Below the pieces are notes generated by a model. The model searched no databases and was not told the DNA's origin. It worked only from the letters and a program-made list of their open reading frames with translations. Shown piece after piece: positions 14,595-24,500 of a stretch of DNA of 64,000 nucleotides. The stretch spans positions 66,263 through 130,262 of the forward strand of contig CAZIAL010000004.1 of the NCBI GenBank assembly GCA_964536965.1, written 5' to 3'. The DNA comes from JACMQW01 sp964536965. Lineage in GTDB: Bacteria; Bdellovibrionota; UBA1018. The position numbers and the translations under genes are program-made. Every line of letters starts with the position of its first letter. Position 1 is the first letter of the stretch.

Positions 14595-16357
14595 AAAGTC
14601 GCCAATCCGCGGTCGATCATCTCGGCGCGGTCCTTCGATCGTTTGCGGATTTCCTGCAGTCGAAGCTCGATCCGGGATTGCATATCCGCCGCCCCGAGCT
14701 TTCGTTTCGTCAGGAGCTCGAGAAGTTCCAGGCGAAGGAGCCAGTCCTGGGGATAGGCGCGCTCGAGCTCGGCTTCGATCCGGAGCATCTCGGCTTCGAG
14801 TTTCGCCCCTTCGACGCCGCCTTCGCGAAGCGCACGGACTTCGGCGTAGAGCGTATTCAGTCCGCGGTTCTCTTCCGTCAGGTTGTTCTTCGGCGCCATC
14901 GGCGACTGGCGGAACCCGCCCGTGCTCGCGAGGTACGCCTTACGATCCGCCGGTCCGCCGAAAACCGAGACGACCCGGTCGCCGCACGCGAGATCGAAAA
15001 CGCCCCACTCCGGACGGAAAAGCATGTCGCTTCCGTGGGTGACGGTGCAGTCCTCGAAGGAGAGGATCAGGTTGCGCCCGTCCTTGCGGGTGACGTTCCG
15101 AAGTTTTCCCGCGAGCGAAATTCCCCGCGTGAACTCGAAACGAGTGATGCCGTCGGACCCGCAGAGCGCGGCGAGTTCCGCCTCCGAGAGGTCCGCCGGA
15201 GATTTGCGGGGACCCTTGATGATGCCGAGCACGGTCGAAAATCCATCGCGATGGTGGGCGGTGCCCTGGCCGGGGAGTTCCTGGTCCTGATAAGCGAGGG
15301 CCGTAGGCCCCCGGAGCTTGATATAGGCAATCTTGCCGCTGATTTCGCGATGAGGTTCCACGATCGCGCCGAGCTCGCGGTAAGATTCGACGACGCCCGA
15401 GAACTGGATGCCGCTTTCGAGCTCGACGGTGCAGACGGTTTTCGCGGCGATCGCCTTATCCAGCGCGGACTTCCCGCCCGTCCGGAAGGCCATCGTTTCG
15501 GCGAACTCGCCGAGCACGGTCGTCAGATGCGCGAAGTCGCGCGCGACGAAGAGCTGCGGCTGCGGTTTTGTGATGTCGTAGGACGTCTCCACGCAGTCGA
15601 GAGATAGGGGTACGCGGCGAACCTCGGGTCCGAGGCAATGGTAACTCTCGCCGACGCTTGAGAGGAGGCCCGCTCCGTAGATTTTCGGATTTTCGATCGA
15701 GCCGACGAGACCGTATTCGACGGTCCACCAGTTCATCCGCGCCATCAGCGTCGCTTCGCTCGCGTAGCTCACGGCTTCGACCGTCGAATCGAGCCGCTTC
15801 TCGGCGGCCGCGATTTCAGCCGGCGTCGAGCGCGGATCCTCCTTCACGATCGAAAGATTTCGCACGGCTTCGTAAACGTCCATGTCCTGCGAGGAGAAAA
15901 TCGCCTTACGCGAAATCTCGCCGTAATTTCGGAGATAGGCCGCGTATTCCGGATCCGCGATGATCGGCGCATGCCCCGCGGCTTCGTGGACGATGTCGGG
16001 CGCGGGCGTATAGGCGAGGTGCTCGTTCGTGCGCATCTCGCAGGCGATCGGGAGAATGCCGAGACTCTGGAATTCCATGAAAACAGCGGGCGGAATAAAA
16101 CCGCTGACCGCGACCGCGCGCCAGCCGAACCGCTTCAGCTTCGCGTCCATTTCCGAAACGAGGGGGATCCGTTCCGAAGAAATCCCGGTCTCTTCGAGTC
16201 CCGCCAGATATTTCGGATGGGCGTTCTTACCGAAATAGTCCTTCGAAACCCGCAGAATAAACCGCCAGGCCGCGTGGTCCATCGGAGTGTAGAGAGAAGC
16301 ATCCTGCGTCGCCACGAACGGCTTCAGGTAATCGGGGATGAATTCCGATGCCGGCAT
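14591..16357 (-). CDS. Aromatic amino acid hydroxylase, long form
   Basis: 588 residues. The N-terminal 300 residues are the biopterin-dependent catalytic domain: iron ligands are the two histidines in APDIVHEAAGHAP and a glutamate in NWWTVEYGLVG. It would hydroxylate phenylalanine (or tyrosine/tryptophan) using tetrahydropterin and oxygen. After it come about 280 extra residues with beta-rich segments (GIQFSGVVESYRELGAIVEP, ISLAGKLRNVTRKDGR) and a helical, coiled-coil-like tail rich in E, L and R. Proteins of about 580 residues with this layout occur in several bacteria, so the extension is not a fusion artefact. No pterin-carbinolamine dehydratase gene is adjacent. First gene of a three-gene overlapping operon, divergent from the small membrane gene at 16396. 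Confidence 0.88.
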   Translation of the reverse strand: MPASEFIPDYLKPFVATQDASLYTPMDHAAWRFILRVSKDYFGKNAHPKYLAGLEETGISSERIPLVSEMDAKLKRFGWRAVAVSGFIPPAVFMEFQSLGILPIACEMRTNEHLAYTPAPDIVHEAAGHAPIIADPEYAAYLRNYGEISRKAIFSSQDMDVYEAVRNLSIVKEDPRSTPAEIAAAEKRLDSTVEAVSYASEATLMARMNWWTVEYGLVGSIENPKIYGAGLLSSVGESYHCLGPEVRRVPLSLDCVETSYDITKPQPQLFVARDFAHLTTVLGEFAETMAFRTGGKSALDKAIAAKTVCTVELESGIQFSGVVESYRELGAIVEPHREISGKIAYIKLRGPTALAYQDQELPGQGTAHHRDGFSTVLGIIKGPRKSPADLSEAELAALCGSDGITRFEFTRGISLAGKLRNVTRKDGRNLILSFEDCTVTHGSDMLFRPEWGVFDLACGDRVVSVFGGPADRKAYLASTGGFRQSPMAPKNNLTEENRGLNTLYAEVRALREGGVEGAKLEAEMLRIEAELERAYPQDWLLRLELLELLTKRKLGAADMQSRIELRLQEIRKRSKDRAEMIDRGLATL

Positions 16358-16395
16358 ACGAGGATGTTTAACCCAGGTATGATAGGACAGGCTAC

Positions 16396-16560
16396 ATGGA
16401 TCAAAATCCGCGTCAGAAAGAAAAAGACTGGGACGGGCCGGCCTGGAAGCACCCTTACATGGCCTATATCCTGGCCACCCTGGTTCTCTTCGCCTTTCTC
16501 CTGCTGATGGGCTATCTCGCAGTCGAAAACGAGTGGATTCCGAGTCGCGGCATTAAGTAA
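16396..16560 (+). CDS. Small single-span membrane protein
   Basis: 54 residues starting at 16396 and ending at 16560. A hydrophilic, positively charged N-terminus with KEKDWDGPAWKHPYM is followed by one strongly hydrophobic helix (AYILATLVLFAFLLLMGYLA) and a short VENEWIPSRGIK tail. It lies 38 bp from the divergent hydroxylase start and 26 bp before the sigma-factor gene. The coding composition and the clean topology support a real gene. Function unknown. Confidence 0.6.
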   Translation: MDQNPRQKEKDWDGPAWKHPYMAYILATLVLFAFLLLMGYLAVENEWIPSRGIK

Positions 16561-16586
16561 GTACTCGAAAGTACTGGTAAAATTCG

Positions 16587-17231
16587 ATGACCGATTTTTC
16601 GCCGGCCGAACCGAAAAAGACGAAACTTTCTGGCGGCTCGCCCGTTTCATCGGAGGATGCGGACGCCCGCGAAATGGAAAAGGTCCAACGAGGCGATCGC
16701 GCCGCGTATGATCGACTTTACCAAAAGTACCGGAGACCGATCGTGAGCTTCCTGAATACGATGATCCAAGACCGCGCCGTCGTGGACGAGCTCTTCCAGG
16801 AGACATTCCTTAAGCTTTACCGCTCGCGCGAGGGCTACGAACCGAGGGCGAAGTTTTCGACCTTTCTGTGGACGATCGCGAAACGGACGGCCCTGGACTG
16901 GATCGAAAAAAAGAAAGAAATCACGGTCGGGTTTGGCGACGACGAGGAATCGGTCCCTGGGATCGACCTCCTCCTGGAGTCGGATCTTCCGTCGGCGGAG
17001 CAGGCGCTGATCGACCACGCGGAGGCGCGCGGGATCGAGGATTGTATCGCGAAGCTTTCCGAGCCCGAACGACTTCTCTGCGGACTGCGGATGCATTCGG
17101 AACTTTCGTACGAAGAGATCGCGGCGCAGACGGGCGCGCCGCTCGGCACGGTGAAAACGAAACTTTACCGGATTCGCGAGAAACTGACGAAGTGCCTGCG
17201 CGCGAAGGCAGCGACGGGAGGTTCGCGATGA
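16587..17231 (+). CDS. ECF-type RNA polymerase sigma factor
   Basis: 214 residues. Region 2 is seen as AAYDRLYQKYRRPIVSFLN, DELFQETFLKLYRS and FSTFLWTIAKRTALDWIEK. Region 4 has LSYEEIAAQTGAPLGTVKTK, the DNA-binding helix-turn-helix for the -35 element. There is a short acidic linker (DDEESVPGIDL). It would direct RNA polymerase to a stress regulon. It overlaps the next gene by ATGA (17228-17231), which encodes a membrane protein that is a good anti-sigma candidate. A third overlapping gene encodes a DUF3106-like protein. Such sigma / membrane protein / DUF3106 trios recur in bacteria. Confidence 0.93.
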   Translation: MTDFSPAEPKKTKLSGGSPVSSEDADAREMEKVQRGDRAAYDRLYQKYRRPIVSFLNTMIQDRAVVDELFQETFLKLYRSREGYEPRAKFSTFLWTIAKRTALDWIEKKKEITVGFGDDEESVPGIDLLLESDLPSAEQALIDHAEARGIEDCIAKLSEPERLLCGLRMHSELSYEEIAAQTGAPLGTVKTKLYRIREKLTKCLRAKAATGGSR

Positions 17232-17596
17232 ACTTCTTTCGACGACTTCGCGCCCGCACGGAAAGGGAACCGAGCGCCCAGGCGGAGCAAGCGCTCTTTC
17301 GACAACTCGATGCGGAATTCGCGAAAACCTCGGAAACTTCGGGCTCGCCCGCGGGTGGCGGTTTCTGGGCGTTCTTCGGGCGGGTCTCGGTTTTAAGGTA
17401 TGTGCCGCTCACCGCGGTGGCGCTCGGGCTGGTGGTCTTCGCCGGACGTCTTTTACCCGAGCGCGAGCGAGCGACCGCGCCCGTGGCGACGATCGAAGGG
17501 GATGCCGAATTTTACGAGAGCCTCGAGGACTGGATGCTGAATGCTTCCGACGAAGACTGGGAAGTTCTCCTCGCGAGCGAAGGAGAGGGCGGATGA
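17228..17596 (+). CDS. Membrane protein, candidate anti-sigma factor
   Basis: 122 residues with the start overlapping the sigma stop. The N-terminal 55 residues are charged and cytoplasmic (FRRLRARTEREPSAQAEQAL). One transmembrane helix follows (YVPLTAVALGLVVFAGRLL), then an acidic C-terminal part ending EDWMLNASDEDWEVLLAS. It lacks the zinc HxxxCxxC motif of ZAS anti-sigmas. Position and topology suggest it holds the sigma factor at the membrane. This is inference from context. ATGA overlap also links it to the following gene. Confidence 0.65.
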   Translation: MNFFRRLRARTEREPSAQAEQALFRQLDAEFAKTSETSGSPAGGGFWAFFGRVSVLRYVPLTAVALGLVVFAGRLLPERERATAPVATIEGDAEFYESLEDWMLNASDEDWEVLLASEGEGG

Positions 17597-17949
17597 CGAA
17601 CGCCGGTCGCCTTCGCCAAAAGAAAGAACGTCGTTTCAACCCCTGGCTTTTACTCTTCGCACTTGTGTGCGGGCTCGGTCTGGACGCGTCCCCCGCATTT
17701 TCGGAAGCACGGTCGCCGGAGGAAATGGCCGAGCGCCGCGAACGAATTCGGGAGCGGCGTCGCCGATTCCGCGAGCTTTCCCCCGAGCGCCAGGAGCTGC
17801 TTCGCAAGCGATTCGAAAAGTTCCGGCAGTTGCCGCCGGAAGAGCGCGCGGCGCGAATCGAAAAATGGAAAGCACGTCGGGCTCGTCGCCTCGAAAAACG
17901 AGAGGAACGACGGGAAAATCGACGGCGTGAACGACGGAACCGCGAGTGA
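17593..17949 (+). CDS. DUF3106-like secreted Arg-rich protein
   Basis: 118 residues. A signal peptide (WLLLFALVCGLGLDASPAF) precedes a highly charged helical region. It includes the repeated pattern SPEEMAERRERIRERRRRF, LSPERQELLRKRFEKFRQLP and PEERAARIEKW, which is typical of DUF3106 and related periplasmic stress sensors. About half the mature residues are R, E or K. The tail is RERRNRE. Third gene of the sigma operon, so it probably takes part in signal sensing in the periplasm. Confidence 0.7.
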   Translation: MTNAGRLRQKKERRFNPWLLLFALVCGLGLDASPAFSEARSPEEMAERRERIRERRRRFRELSPERQELLRKRFEKFRQLPPEERAARIEKWKARRARRLEKREERRENRRRERRNRE

Positions 17950-17964
17950 CGCGTCGCACGACCG

Positions 17965-17993
17965 TAGACAAAGGGTTACGGGTAGTTTAGCTT
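17965..17993 (+). promoter_or_regulatory. Probable promoter of tRNA-Asn
   Basis: TAGACA (17965-17970), a 17-base spacer, then TAGCTT (17988-17993) resembles a -35/-10 pair. The tRNA starts at 18010, about 16 bases after the -10. No other promoter-like pair is visible in this gap. Confidence 0.4.
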
Positions 17994-18009
17994 CTTAAAA
18001 ATCTTCTGT

Positions 18010-18085
18010 TGGCCAGTAGCTCAGTTGGTAGAGCAATCGGCTGTTAACCGATTGGTCGTAGGTTCGAGTCCTACCTGGCCAGCCA
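18010..18085 (+). tRNA. tRNA-Asn (GTT)
   Basis: 76 bases including CCA. Acceptor TGGCCAG/CTGGCCA, D-arm GCTC/GAGC, anticodon stem-loop around CTGTTAA with anticodon GTT, T-arm GTAGG TTCGAGT CCTAC. It is followed at once by a strong terminator. Confidence 0.97.
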
Positions 18086-18089
18086 TTAG

Positions 18090-18126
18090 AAAAGGTTTCC
18101 AAGCCCATGGGTTTGGAAACCTTTTT
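18090..18126 (+). terminator. Intrinsic terminator after tRNA-Asn
   Basis: AAAGGTTTCCAAGCCC (18091-18106) pairs with GGGTTTGGAAACCTTT (18109-18124), one G-T pair, followed by a run of T. The stem is near-symmetrical, so it may also end minus-strand transcripts from the pseudogene beyond. Confidence 0.9.
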
Positions 18127-18145
18127 TCGTTTCTGGGTGGAGACG

Positions 18146-18415
18146 TTACGGATTCGGAACGGCCGTCGTCCGGAAGTTATCGAAGGCCATGCCTCGGATT
18201 CGCGTGGCGGTGCCGAGGCCGAATTTACCGCCGGTGACTCCGAAGCGGACGTCGGTGAGCGCCGATGCGGTCCAGGTTCCGTAATAGATCGTCGTCCAGA
18301 CGCGTATTCTCCGAACATCCCGTCGGGAGCGGAATCGAGATATTGGAGGGGAAGGGCGCCGCTCTTCGTACCTCAATGACTCGGAAAAATTTAAATAGTG
18401 ATCGACTTGTTTAAT
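18146..18415 (-). pseudogene. Remnant of a paralogue of the giant repeat lipoprotein
   Basis: Three pieces of a gene like the one at 18566-27845 are joined here. 18367-18415 is identical (49 of 49) to 27848-27896, the giant gene's leader. 18316-18366 matches 27492-27542 with one mismatch, so relative to that gene about 305 bp including the start and signal peptide are missing. The rest reads SALTDVRFGVTGG, then FDNFRTTAVPNP and a stop, resembling the giant protein's end SVTAVRIALTTG...FDNFSTDATQNP. The internal frame is broken. It is debris left by deletion between repeats or between copies. Confidence 0.8.
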
Positions 18416-18565
18416 TTTCGGTTGAAGCGCTCGGAAAGAAAATGCGTCGCAGAAGACACATCCCAGCATTCGAAAACCGTGTGTGAACGCGAGTCTCCCC
18501 TGCGGAAGGTGCTTCCGATGCCGACCCGGGCGGGTAAGGAGAATCTAGGGCCCGTTTGTCGCCGA

Positions 18566-21500
18566 TTACGGATTCTGGGTCGCGTCGGTCGAGAAGTTAT
18601 CAAACACCGCTCCGGTGTTCGCTTCCGCATCGCCTGCGGCGCAGCTCGCCCCCGTCGTCAGGGCGATGCGCACGGCCGTAACGCTCGATGCGGAATTGCG
18701 GCTCCATCTCGGAATCCACTGGTATCGATTCGCCGAGAACTCGACGGTGAGATTATCGTTCACCGTATCGTGCCGTATGCGCATGTACCTGTATTTGGAA
18801 GTGTTCGCAGTGTACTCGCCTCCGCTGGTGACGCCGCTCTGTCCCCAGGTTCCGGTCGGGAATTCAAGCTGGGTCCTGAGATCGAGGAAAGTGCCATTCA
18901 CGAGATACTGCACTACGGATCCGTAAAAAGTCGTGTTCGCGGATGGGAACAGGCTCAGCATCGTGGACTGACCACAGCCGCTGTTGCTATTGTCCGTATC
19001 CCATTTTTTACCCGGCTGGATCAGCTCGACTTCGGCGGAAGCTCCCGTAAAGTCGTAATCCTCCGTCGTGACGAGTCCGCCGTATCCGCTGAGCGTGGTG
19101 CCCAGGGCGAGGCGAATCTGCGAGGCGACTTCGCTCGAAGTCACTAAATCGGTGAAGTCCGTACACAGACTGCACCATCCCGAGGTGAAGGCGCTGGCCC
19201 ACTTCGTACCGCTGATCGAGTTATCGTTGAAATCATCCGACATTCCCGGAGGTGCGGCCTGCGATGTCATAGCAGTGAGTTCGCCATCCGCGATTCGGGT
19301 CGGATAGAAGCGGACTTCCTTGATCCAGCCCGTGAAGGGCTCCCATGGGCTGGAAGTCGTGTTGTTTCCGAAGGATACAGCCGTTGGAACAACCGCGAAG
19401 GTATCATTCGTGACGACCTGACCAGACGTCTGACCGTTGAGGCGAGCCACCGTATCACCCGCAGAAGTGGTGAAGGCCGCTTTAAAATTCGAGGTTCCGA
19501 GAATTCCGCCTTCGACCCACTCTCTAAACCAGGCGACGTTCGCGGAGGCCGGATTTTCTCGATCGACGGCGACGTAGGCACCCGGACGGAGGTTGATGCG
19601 ATATTTGGTCGCTCCTCCGGAATGGACGCTCATCAGCGTGGAGGTATTGGCTCCATTTTCTAAAACAGGGGTCATCTTCCAGTCGATGTACCAAGTACCC
19701 GAGGAGTTAAACCAGCTACCCAGACCTCCCGTCGTCTCGAGGTATTCGCTCGAGCGGCTCACCGTCGCGGAGGTGGTCGGAATATAGTTCGTTCCGATGA
19801 GCATCGTCGAACCGCCGCCCTGGTCGGGCTGCTCGAGTTGCGCCCCGTAGATGTAGATATTCCCGGAACCGTTGCCCGCGTAGCTCGCCGTTCCCCCGCT
19901 CACGGTCCCGACGGCATGCCCGACTACCGTCGTCGTATCGGAAGTCGCCGCAACCGTTAGGCGATACCAGCCATCACCGACGGCTTCGATCGAGTTTCTA
20001 CCGTCCGCCCATCCGGAACCCCAGTAGCCGGTCGTGCCGACGGTTCCGGCCGAAAGGTCGAAGAACGCGAAGTAACCTCCGGCTTCGCTATCGACTTCGA
20101 GCATGGCATTCGTCCGCGAACCTGCTTTCGCGTAAACCGAAGCGGCGTACGGAAGGGCAGATGCAGCTTTCGCCCGNNNNNNNNNNATCTGTCGAATGTT
20201 GTGTTGCCCCGTCGTCGAATCTTCGACGAGGCTATCCGCGAAATTCGAGCCCATCGGGTCCGTCGTCGCCGAAGTATTCGTCGTTACCGTAGAGCGTGTC
20301 TTCGTCCAGGCCGCGTTGCCGAAGTCTTCCGAATAGAGCGCGAGGTTCGTCGAGTTCTCGTCGAAGCGAATTCCCCGAGCCGCTTTCGTGATCGGATCGT
20401 AATCATAGCGGGGTCCGTTGTACCGAACCGCGGTCGTCGTCGCCAAATAGGTGCTCGGCGAAAGGTTCTGTTCGAACTGGACTCCCCAGAAAAGAACGCC
20501 GTCCGTGGTCGCTCCGACGGTGTTAATTCGGCTACTCGCGGTGTTCGGATCGTTGTCATCCATGAAAATCGCGCAATCGACGTTCGTCTGCGTATCGCTC
20601 ATGGCGGTGAGAGAAATTCGGTACCAGTCGTCTCCGACGGCGGTAATGGATTTATTCAGATAAGTAATGCCTGCTCCCCAGACATGATGAGACCCGGCGG
20701 TGCCTTGGCGGAGATCGAAGTAAACGAGAGCGGCGTTCGCCGCGCCGCTTGTCTCGATTTCGACCGCCGCGAAGTTGTATCCGTCCGCCTTCGCGTAAAC
20801 CGAACAGGTGTAAGGCAGGGACAAGGCTGGCTTGCTAATGTACTGGTAGACATCCCGAGAGTAATTTCCCACATCCAGTGGGATCATCTTATCGGCGGTC
20901 TCCGTTCCGTCTGGAGCGGTAGCGACATCGGCGGAGACCGAAACCTGCTGGAGCGTCCACTCGGTGGTATTATCGATCGCCTCGGAATAGAGATGGAAAT
21001 TATGCGGAGCAAAGCGGAGTTTTCCATCCCGACCATGGTGCGTGGCTGCGAGAGTGCTACCCGAGCGAGTAAAGGTGAAAGTCTGGTTCCCGACGATGGG
21101 CACGATGGTTTCGCGCGTGAAGTCCATGGCGAACGACAGCGCGGTCGAATCGGTCAGGGTAAAGTTTATCGTCGAAGTGGCTCCCGCTGTTCCGCCGCCA
21201 CTGGCAGCGGTGTAGGGCGTGGCCGTGTGGGTATACGGACCCGGAACGAACTGGAAGAGGGGGGTGTAATTTCCGGTCGAGTCTTGGAGCGTCGCATAAG
21301 GAGCTCCATTCTCCGTGCGGCCGTAGATAATCGTCCCGGAGATCGCGGCGACCACGCTGCCGACGGCGCTCGGGTACGTTACATTGGTTCGGAAGTTCAG
21401 GTATCGCGAAGGGAGGGTCGCGAGATCAAGGGTCGCGCCGTCCGTGAGAGTCTGGATGTCCGCGTCGGTCAGTGCATCGACCACGGTGATCGAAGAGACT

Positions 21501-24500
21501 TCTGGATACGGAGCGATGATCGTGAAGTCGGCCGAAGTATAGCTGCCCGAGTTCCCCGCGACGTCCGAGATCGCGGCCATGACTTTCGCCTGGGCCGACG
21601 GGTCGTTCACTACCGTCCAGCTGTGGGTGCCATCGTTCGCGGTTTGGTCGACGATCGTCTGGAACGCGCCGCCGCCGACGTTATAATCGAGGTCGACTAG
21701 CATCCCCGTCAGCCCGGACCCGCCGTCCGAGGCGGTCCAGGTGATGTCTTTCGCTTCGCCCACGGCCCAGGTGCTTCCGCCCGCGGGAGCGGTCACGGTA
21801 ATCGTGGGCGCGACGGTATCTTTCTGGAAGGCGCGGGAGGCCTGGGGGGCCGCGTTTCCGGCGGCATCGCTCATATCCGCGAGGAGCGTCGTCGCGCCTT
21901 GGCCGGCGGCGGAGAAATCCGCGTTCGCGGACCAGGTTCCGGCCGCGCAGGTCGTGGATCCGGTGGCTCCACCCGAGAAGGTGATGGTTTGCCCGTTATC
22001 GGCGGCGGAGCAAGTGCCCGCGACGGGGAAGGCGGAATGGTTGGTGGAATTCATCCAGGCGTTCGCCGCGGGAGAGGTAATCGCGAGGGTCGGTGCGGAG
22101 GTGTCCTTCACGTAGTTCCGCTGGACGGTCGCCGAGGTGTTTCCGGCCGCATCGTCGGTTGCGATATCGAACCAGTGGGTACCCTGTCCGAGGGCCGAGA
22201 CGTCGACGGTGATGGAGAAAGCTCCTGCGGTGCAGGTATCGGATCCGGCGACGGGCGCCGAGAGAGTGACTGTGCGGCCGTTATCGGAGCAGGTGCCTTG
22301 GAAGTTAAAGGCGGCCATGTTTCCGGAAGTGATGAAGGCGCCTGCGGCCGGAGTGGTAAAGGCCAGGGTAGGCGCGGAGGTGTCTTTCGTGAAGTTTCGC
22401 GAGACCTGGGTCGCGGGGTTACCCGCGGCGTCGCTATGGTCGACGTCGATGGTGACGGCGCCCTGTCCCGCGGTGGTGAAATCGAGGTTGGCGCTCCAGG
22501 CACCCGCGGTACAGGTGACGGTGGCGGAAGCATCGCCCGAGATGACGACGTCTTCTCCGTTCGCACCGCAGGTACCCGTGACGGCGAAGGCGGTGACGTT
22601 CGAGGAATTAATATAACTTCCCGCCGCTGGGGTCGAGATCGCAAGCGCAGGGGCGGTCGCATCCTTATTAAAGGTGCGGGAGACCTGGGTCGCGGCATTG
22701 CCGGCGACGTCGGTCATATCGAGATCGACGGTGAAATCCCCTTCCGCGAGACCCGAAATATTGGCCGTGATCGTAAAGGCTCCGGCCGTGCAAGTCGCGT
22801 TCGCCGTGTAAGCCCCAGTCAGATAGACGACCCGACCATTGTCCGAACACGTTCCGCTGACCTGAAAGGCCGCAGTTCCCGCGGCATTCACCACGCTCGC
22901 CGCAGCCGGCGAAGTGATTGCGAGGGTCGGTGCGGTTTTGTCGAGGTTGAATGAGCGAGAATCCGAAGCAGGGTTTCCGGCCGCGTCGAGATGCTGGACG
23001 GTGAGCGAGTAGGCGCCGTCGGTCGCGGTGGTGAAGTCGTAGTTAATGGACCAAGTTCCGCCGGCGCAGGTGGTGCTGAGATTCGCTCCGCTTGGGCGAG
23101 AGAGGGAAACATCCTCTCCGTTGTCAGAGCAGGTTCCGCTGACGGGAAACGCGGCTTGGTTGGCGATATTCGCATAGGTGCCCGCCGCCGGACTGGTGAT
23201 GGCGACGGTTGGTGCGGCAACGTCTTTGACGAAGGTGCCGGAGTCTTGGGTGGCGGGGTTACCCGCCGCGTCCGAATGATTCACGTTGATCGTGACGTTT
23301 CCGGCGGCGGCGGCGGTGAAGTCTAAGTTGGCCGACCAGGCACCCGCGGTACAGGTGACGGTGGCGGCGGCATCTCCCGTGATGACGACGTCGCGGGTGT
23401 TCTCCGAGCAGGTACCGCTGACGGCGAAGGAGGCCATCGTTGACGAGTTCATGTAACTCATGTCCGCGGGACTGACGCCAGCGACGGTCGGAAGGACGGT
23501 ATCTTTAATAAACGTACGCGAAGCCTGGGTAGCAGAGTTGCCGACGGCATCCGAGTGATCGACGTTAATGGTGGCGTTGCCCTGGCCGGCGGCGGTGAAG
23601 TCTAAGTTGGCCGACCAGGCACCCGCGGTACAGGTAACCGTTGCCGAGGCAGCGCCCGAGATGACGACGTCACGCGTATTCTCCGAGCAGGTGCCGGTGA
23701 CGGCGAAGGCGGCGACGTTCGCGGCGTTAATATAAGAGTTCGCCGCCGGCGTGGAGATCGCCACGGTCGGTACGCCGACGTCTTTGTTAAAGTTTCGGTT
23801 CTGGGTCGTGGCCGGATTGCCGGCCACATCGCTATGGTTGACCGCAATCGAAACGGCGCCGTCGGATGCGGCCGTGAAATCTAAGTTGGCCGACCAGGCA
23901 CCCGCCGTACAGGTCACGGTAGCCGAAGCATCGCCCGAGATGACGACATCACGCGTATTCTCCGAGCAAGTGCCGGTGACGGCGTAAGCGGCGAAGTTCG
24001 CGGCCGTGATGTTCGATCCATCGGCCGGGGTGGAGATGGCAAGCGTTGGGATCCCCGTATCTTTAATAAACGTACGCGAGGCCTGGACGGCGGGGTTTCC
24101 ACCCGCATCCGAGTGATCGACGTTAATGGTGGCGTTGCCCTGGCCGGCGGCGGTGAAGTNNNNNNNNNNNNNNNNNNNNNNNNNNNNNNNNNNNNNNNNN
24201 NNNNNNNNNNNNNNNNNNNNNNNNNNNNNNNNNNNNNNNNNNNNNNNNNNNNNNNNNNNGTTCGCCGCCGGCGTGGAGATCGCCACGGTCGGTACGCCGA
24301 CGTCTTTGTTAAAGCTACGATTCTGGGTGATGGCCGGGTTTCCGAGCGCGTCACTATGGTTCACCGCAATCGAAACGGCGCCATCAGCCGCCAACGTGAA
24401 ATCGAGGTTGGCGGTCCAGGCGCCGGCCGTACAGGTCACGGTGGCCGAGGCATCGCCCGTGATGACGACGTCGCGCGTATTCTCCGAGCAGGTTCCATCG

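Noticed and set aside
17995..18318. Minus-strand frame containing GRTRTYDQSVNSRLLYQLSY
   Set aside because: That peptide is a translation of the tRNA-Asn complement, a common artefact.
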